This document shows, piece by piece, positions 21,671-25,911 of a DNA stretch of 25,911 nt. Under the pieces are notes generated by a model. That model had not been told where the DNA came from. It made no database searches and was given only the letters and a program-made list of their open reading frames with translations. The number at the start of each line of letters is the position of its first letter. The first letter of the stretch is position 1. This DNA comes from Ichthyophthirius multifiliis. Taxonomy: Eukaryota; Ciliophora; Oligohymenophorea; Hymenostomatida. The stretch is from assembly GCF_000220395.1 (NCBI RefSeq), contig NW_004086176.1, positions 1-25,911 of the forward strand, read 5' to 3'. The position numbers and the translations under genes are program-made.

Positions 21671-23576
21671 TTTTTTTAATATTATTAATATAAAAAATTT
21701 AAATATTTTAAAAATCATTTTTATTAAAAATATATAATTAGAATTAAAAATATTTTTTTTTATTATTATTTTATATATTATTTAATATTACTTTTTTATA
21801 TATTATTTAATATTATTTATATATCTTATGTTTTAATTTTTATTTGTAAATTAGTTTTTGTATCTTATAATTTTATTTCTTTTTAATTATATTTACTTTT
21901 AAAAGTAATAATTTGTATAATTAATTTGGATTTATTATTTTATTTTAATAATTAATTTTTATAAAGATAATTTAATTATTGTGATTTCATAATATTTCAA
22001 ATAAGATTTGGGACTTTATAAAAATAATATTATTTTCAATTTATATTTATATAGTGGAGATGATTATTTCCAATTTAAATTTATAATGTGTCAAATGAAT
22101 AATCATAAAACTATTAATTTATTGCTTTACATTAAATACTATTATAACTAAGCATAATCTATTAATTAATTTATTTTTTATTTATAACCACTAATATTTT
22201 CAAACGATTCACTAGTTTAATAATTTTTAAATAGTTAGATTATTTAAAATTCTATAAATAAAAATAATTTAATTAATATAAATTTTTTTAAAGCTTCTTA
22301 TATCATAATTTAAATAAATATAAAACTTGTTTTTAAATATAAGATAAATCAAAAAATTATTTCTTTTAATCATTTAAGCTTTATAGATGAGAATAATATT
22401 CATTATTATTTCATTGAAATTTTAAAAATTTCAATATTTATAATTAATATACCTATTGTTCTATTAATTCTTAAAATATGAAGATATTAATATAAATAAA
22501 AAAATAAGACTAGAAAATTAATATGTCGCATATTTTTGTATAAATTATTAATTTTATATTTAAATTCAATTGCTTCATTTAATTTATTATTCATGATTAA
22601 TATGTTTTGATTATACTTAAGTTTTATTACAATAATATTAATATTAATTAAAAATATTATTTTCACATATTTTTAAGTCTGTTGGTTATTCAAAGATATA
22701 TTCTATATTTTAATATATTTAATCTTTATAAAAAAATTTTTTATTTATATTTATTATTTAAATAATATATTATTATATTTTTATTTTCATAATTTTCATA
22801 TATTAGTTTTATTTTCAAATTAGCATAATTTTGTTATTTTTTCTTCATAATAAAAGTATGTTTTGTAGTTTTACTCTTGAAATTAAAATATTTTATAATA
22901 TTATTAATTTTATTTAAATTTTTTTATTAAATTTTTGATTTATTCATTAACTAATTTTTAAAAAGTATTTTTTATCAAAATTAAATCTTTTATAATTTAT
23001 TTTCTTTTTAAAATAATTTATTTTAAGTATTAACAAAAATTGAATTTTATATATCATAAATAATATTGTCATAAATTTTATATATATATATTTATTTTAT
23101 TTTATTTTAATTTAAATTAAATTAATAATTATTAAAATTAAATGAATTAATAATTTTTTAAAAATGAGTCTTCATTTGTTTTGAATTTTTTAAAGAAATT
23201 ATAAGTTTTAAAAGTAGATTTACTTATTTTATATAATTATTATTAAAAAATCAATAAATTATTTGCTTTATTAAAATATATATAAAATAAGTATATTTAC
23301 TAATATAGTGAAATGAGAACTAAATAAATTTTTAGTAAAATAAGAAAGATTTATATGTATTTTATTTAAGAAAAGTGATTTATAATTTAAAAAATTATTT
23401 ATAAATAAAAAATGTATTAATTAATAAAAAAATAATTAAATTAATAAATAAAATAATTATTGAAAACTTTATATATTATAAAATTTTAAATTTAAATATA
23501 AATCAATATTTTTTTATTTAATAAAAGATAAAATAAATTATTTTTTTATATACGATAACAAAAAATAAAATTTATT
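21671..23576. other. Long AT-rich spacer between kinase and C2 gene
   Basis: About 1.9 kb of nearly pure A/T between convergent genes. It contains a 20-base exact direct repeat (21771-21790 and 21796-21815) and a short palindrome at about 22413-22435 (ATTGAAATTTT and its complement). Open frames are present on both strands only because TGA is rare in such sequence; none has coding composition. I see no gene here. Confidence 0.55.
21771..21815. repeat. Exact 20-bp direct repeat pair
   Basis: TTATATATTATTTAATATTA occurs twice, separated by five bases. It is low complexity and probably a local duplication. Confidence 0.6.
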
Positions 23577-23739
23577 TCAAAATTCGAAATCATCTTTATA
23601 TTCTTCACTTATAGTATTATCTATTTTATAATTTATTTCTTATTAAGATGTATTTTTTTTATTCAAATTTCCTTTTTAAGTTTATTTTTTTTGAGGAATT
23701 TAAGATAAACTCATACTTTCGAAATCATCTTCATACTAA

Positions 23740-23824
<85 letters not shown>

Positions 23825-23990
23825 TAAATGTTAAAAAAATATATAAACTGTTTCATAAAAATCTTCAAATGTTATTTTTTTAGAGTCTTTATTTTTAATC
23901 TTTTAAGAATTAAATGTTTTGTTACTTTATTAAAATAAATCTTAATTAGATTCTTCATAATCTTATAAAGTATTTGTTTCAAATTACAAG

Positions 23991-24081
<91 letters not shown>

Positions 24082-24873
24082 TTTATTATTGTATTTATTT
24101 TATTTAATATTTTTACTATTAATTTTTATTCTACTCTTAATATATTTATTTTTCTTTTTATTCATATGAATATTGATTACTATTTTATTATTTATTTTAT
24201 ATATTTATTTTATCTATTTTATATTCTTTGCTTACTTTTGTTTATTTTTCTTATTATAATTATATTGATTTTTCAGTATTACTTATTTATTATTCTATTA
24301 ATATGTTTTATAATTAATCCTATTTCCTTTAAAGAATAGAAATACTCATATCAAACCACCCAACACCTTATTAATAATAATTTATTTTAAAAAATACTAA
24401 CATTATACTATTTTACAATTGTTATTTATATCTATTAATTTAAACGAATTTCTTCTAAATCTTTCTATTTCTTTGTTTATGATGTATTTTATATCTTTTT
24501 TAAATATATTTAGATTACAAATTGCTTTTCCTATTGTTCTGTGATTATTATGTGTGTAATTTTTTAACTAAATTATAAGTGCTTACTATTCTAAGTAATC
24601 TTCCATTTATTTTAGCTTAGAATTCAAACTTAATGATTTTCCTTTTCCAAATGCCTTTTTTTCTTTAATTTCTTTATTTATATTTTTATTAATATTATTA
24701 AAATCCTCTAAATAAAAGGCCTTTCTGGATTATATCAATATTGGAGGATAATCAACAAACTTTATTTTAAAACCAGGTTTTTATATACATAAGTTATCAT
24801 CTTGAAATGCAAATTTTGTTAAACATATTTCATGTATTATTATTTTTAAAGAAAAATTACAATTATTAGACAT
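23577..24873 (-). CDS. C2-like domain protein with poly-glutamine tract
   Basis: Three minus-strand exons, 24417-24873, 23849-24366 and 23577-23735, with GT...AG introns of 50 and 113 bases. They give exactly 378 codons (377 residues) from ATG at 24873 to TGA. Residues 1 to about 175 look like a C2-type beta sandwich: LKIIIHEICLTKFAF, then FKIKFVDYPPILI, FGKGKSLSLN, a strand QALIIQL, TIGKAICNLNIF, and VGWFDMSISIL after the first intron. Such domains bind lipids or proteins, and many degenerate forms occur in ciliary and centriolar proteins. The calcium-binding aspartates are not evident. The rest is Gln/Lys/Asn-rich and includes 29 consecutive TAA-encoded glutamines (23993-24079). The C-terminus has three acidic repeats of the type (Y/F)-E-D-(D/F)-F or YKDDFEF. 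The plus-strand poly-isoleucine frame over the tract is an antisense shadow. Confidence 0.75.
23738..23824. repeat. Trinucleotide array within intron 2 of the C2-like gene
   Basis: About 27 AAT units on the plus strand (UUA-rich in the minus-strand transcript) with one interruption, AAGAAT. It lies almost entirely inside the 113-base intron 23736-23848, immediately before the TTTTAG acceptor. It would supply a long U-rich stretch next to the 3' splice site. Confidence 0.85.
23993..24079 (-). repeat. (TAA)29 tract encoding poly-glutamine
   Basis: Twenty-nine uninterrupted minus-strand TAA codons, in frame with coding sequence on both sides (N-Q-Q-I before the boundary codons, I-L-Q-F-E-T after). 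It is the second pure TAA glutamine tract in the window. It has opposite orientation to the intronic array 170 bases away. Confidence 0.85.
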
Positions 24874-25354
24874 TTAGTGTTTTATATTTTATATTGTATA
24901 AAAAAATATTTTCTTTGAAATAATTTATTTAAAAATTAATATTAAATATTATTATTTTTGATAAAAAATAATTAAAAACATATTTTAAATTTAAATATTA
25001 AAAAACATTATTATATAAATTTTTATTAGAAAATTAATTAGTTTATTAAAAATATTTAATAATTTTTTTATCAAATATTTATAAAAAGAATTAAAGATTT
25101 AGGTTTTACATTTCGATATTCTTGAAAATTATAAAATTTATCATATAAAAAACTAAATAAAAGTGTAATTAATTAAAAAATAGGAAACATATATAATTAA
25201 TAAAAATGCATAAAAATTAAATAAATAGATATTAAAAATTAAATATATAAATACTTATTAATTGATAAAAATACGTAAAAAAGAAGCTTAATCAATTTCA
25301 TTAAATGTAGTAATAATTAATTATATTGAATATATTATAGAAATTCTGTTTTAT
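24874..25354. other. AT-rich region upstream of the C2-like gene
   Basis: Nearly pure A/T sequence holding the C2-like gene promoter on the minus strand. Near 25270-25340 a short plus-strand run reads KKKLNQFHQ before a possible GTAGTA...TATAG intron (25308-25341). This might belong to the coding island that follows, but no start codon could be tied to it. Confidence 0.4.
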
Positions 25355-25839
25355 TTTTTGATAATTAGAATTTATTTGCTAATTTAGAAAAATAATTAAA
25401 AATTAATATAAACATAATATTTTAAAACATTTTTATAAAAAAAATTAGTTTATTATTTTTCTATTTGAGAAATTTAATAAAAATAAAAATAATTATTTTG
25501 TTTGTATTTAAATTAAAATTTTGTAAATCTACTACTGAAGATTCAAAGTTTATTGAGATATACTCCAAAAAAAAATAAAGTACATTCCCAATCATTCAAA
25601 ACGAAAAAATATAAAAGTAAGATGTTTCTGCTCAGAAAAATATATTTTTTTATAAACATCCTGGGGAAGCCTTTTTGCTCCCGAAATCTCATGCAATTAT
25701 CAGCCTCGAAATTTTCAACTATTATTTAAACACATTAAATTTATTAATTATTGTGTATATAAAAGTTTTTATTTTTATATTATAACTTTTTTAAACAAAA
25801 AAATAAATGAATTAATATATATAATTTATATTGATATGA
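25355..25839 (+). CDS. Incomplete coding island, plus strand, unrecognised
   Basis: A plus-strand frame with no TGA runs to TGA at 25837-25839. Its core (about 25528-25725) has clearly more G and C than its surroundings and reads as a hydrophilic protein: TTEDSKFIEIYSKKK, then FPIIQNEKIQKQDVSAQ, then FFYKHPGEAFLLPKSHAII. Upstream, NSVLFFDNQNLFANLEKQL is also in frame. The middle part (25400-25515) and the last 100 bases look intron- or spacer-like. No start codon or clean exon model emerged. The minus strand is open over part of the same patch, so strand is uncertain. No family is recognised. Confidence 0.35.
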
Positions 25840-25911
25840 ATATTTTTCTGATTTTTTTTTGAAATAATTTTTTACCAAAAAATATTTTCAATATTTATTT
25901 CTAATTATATA

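Noticed and set aside
23974-24339. Plus-strand frame with a long poly-isoleucine run
   Set aside because: It is the antisense shadow of the minus-strand TAA glutamine tract and neighbouring Gln/Lys-rich codons of the C2-like gene, which has a complete exon model.
25500-25725. Known spliceosomal, SRP or telomerase RNA
   Set aside because: Compared by eye with conserved motifs of U1-U6, SRP domain IV and the telomerase template; none matched convincingly on either strand.
1-25911. tRNA genes, rRNA, transposons, retroelements or CRISPR arrays
   Set aside because: No T-arm-like consensus with a supporting cloverleaf, no transposase or reverse-transcriptase motif, no terminal repeats and no spaced repeat array were seen.
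1-25911. Plasmodium, slime mould or mitochondrial origin suggested by extreme AT content
   Set aside because: Those genomes use TAA and TAG as stops, or lack such spliceosomal introns; the TGA-only termination and Gln reassignment here point to a ciliate nucleus. Paramecium is less likely because its introns are uniformly about 18-33 bases.

Overview
The window looks like macronuclear DNA of an oligohymenophorean ciliate, most likely Ichthyophthirius multifiliis or a close relative. The base composition is extremely AT-rich, even inside genes. TAA and TAG read as glutamine throughout, and TGA is the only stop. Introns are short, AT-rich and mostly begin GTAA or GTAT and end in AG (29 to 184 bases). 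Read with the standard code the window appears almost geneless. Read with the ciliate code it resolves into eight well-supported protein genes, one further gene with a weaker functional call, and three weaker coding islands.

Layout, left to right. (1) 1004-3324, plus: poly(A)-binding protein with RRMs, a Gln-rich linker, a 27-codon TAA poly-Gln tract and a C-terminal MLLE domain, preceded by an A-rich leader. (2) 5001-7325, plus: five-exon major facilitator transporter, with a (TA)n microsatellite inside one intron. (3) 7528-11383, minus: seven-exon ubiquitin protease with the USP4/11/15 architecture (DUSP, Ubl, USP) and a MYND zinc finger added before the catalytic core. (4) about 11819-12223, minus: unrecognised coding island. 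(5) 12732-14324, minus: single-exon PH-domain pseudokinase. (6) 14677-15819, minus: single-exon unrecognised protein. (7) 16576-17526, minus: five-exon small protein with a PEX14-like N-terminal domain. (8) 17714-19402, minus: B-box, coiled-coil and kelch protein. (9) 19727-21670, plus: seven-exon NEK-like kinase whose HRD aspartate is replaced by glutamate. (10) 23577-24873, minus: three-exon C2-like protein with a 29-codon TAA poly-Gln tract. (11) about 25355-25839, plus: incomplete coding island. Between these lie long, nearly pure A/T spacers with little recognisable structure.

The gene set is mixed housekeeping and signalling: mRNA metabolism, transport, ubiquitin, kinases, and possibly peroxisome import. 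There is no operon logic. The clearest paired arrangement is the divergent kelch and kinase pair sharing a 324-base promoter region. Exon phases add up exactly in seven of the nine assigned genes. In the other two (PABP and USP) a single base is missing, and the reading frames place it at an A or T run, which suggests assembly errors rather than broken genes. No rRNA, tRNA, mobile element or CRISPR array was seen.
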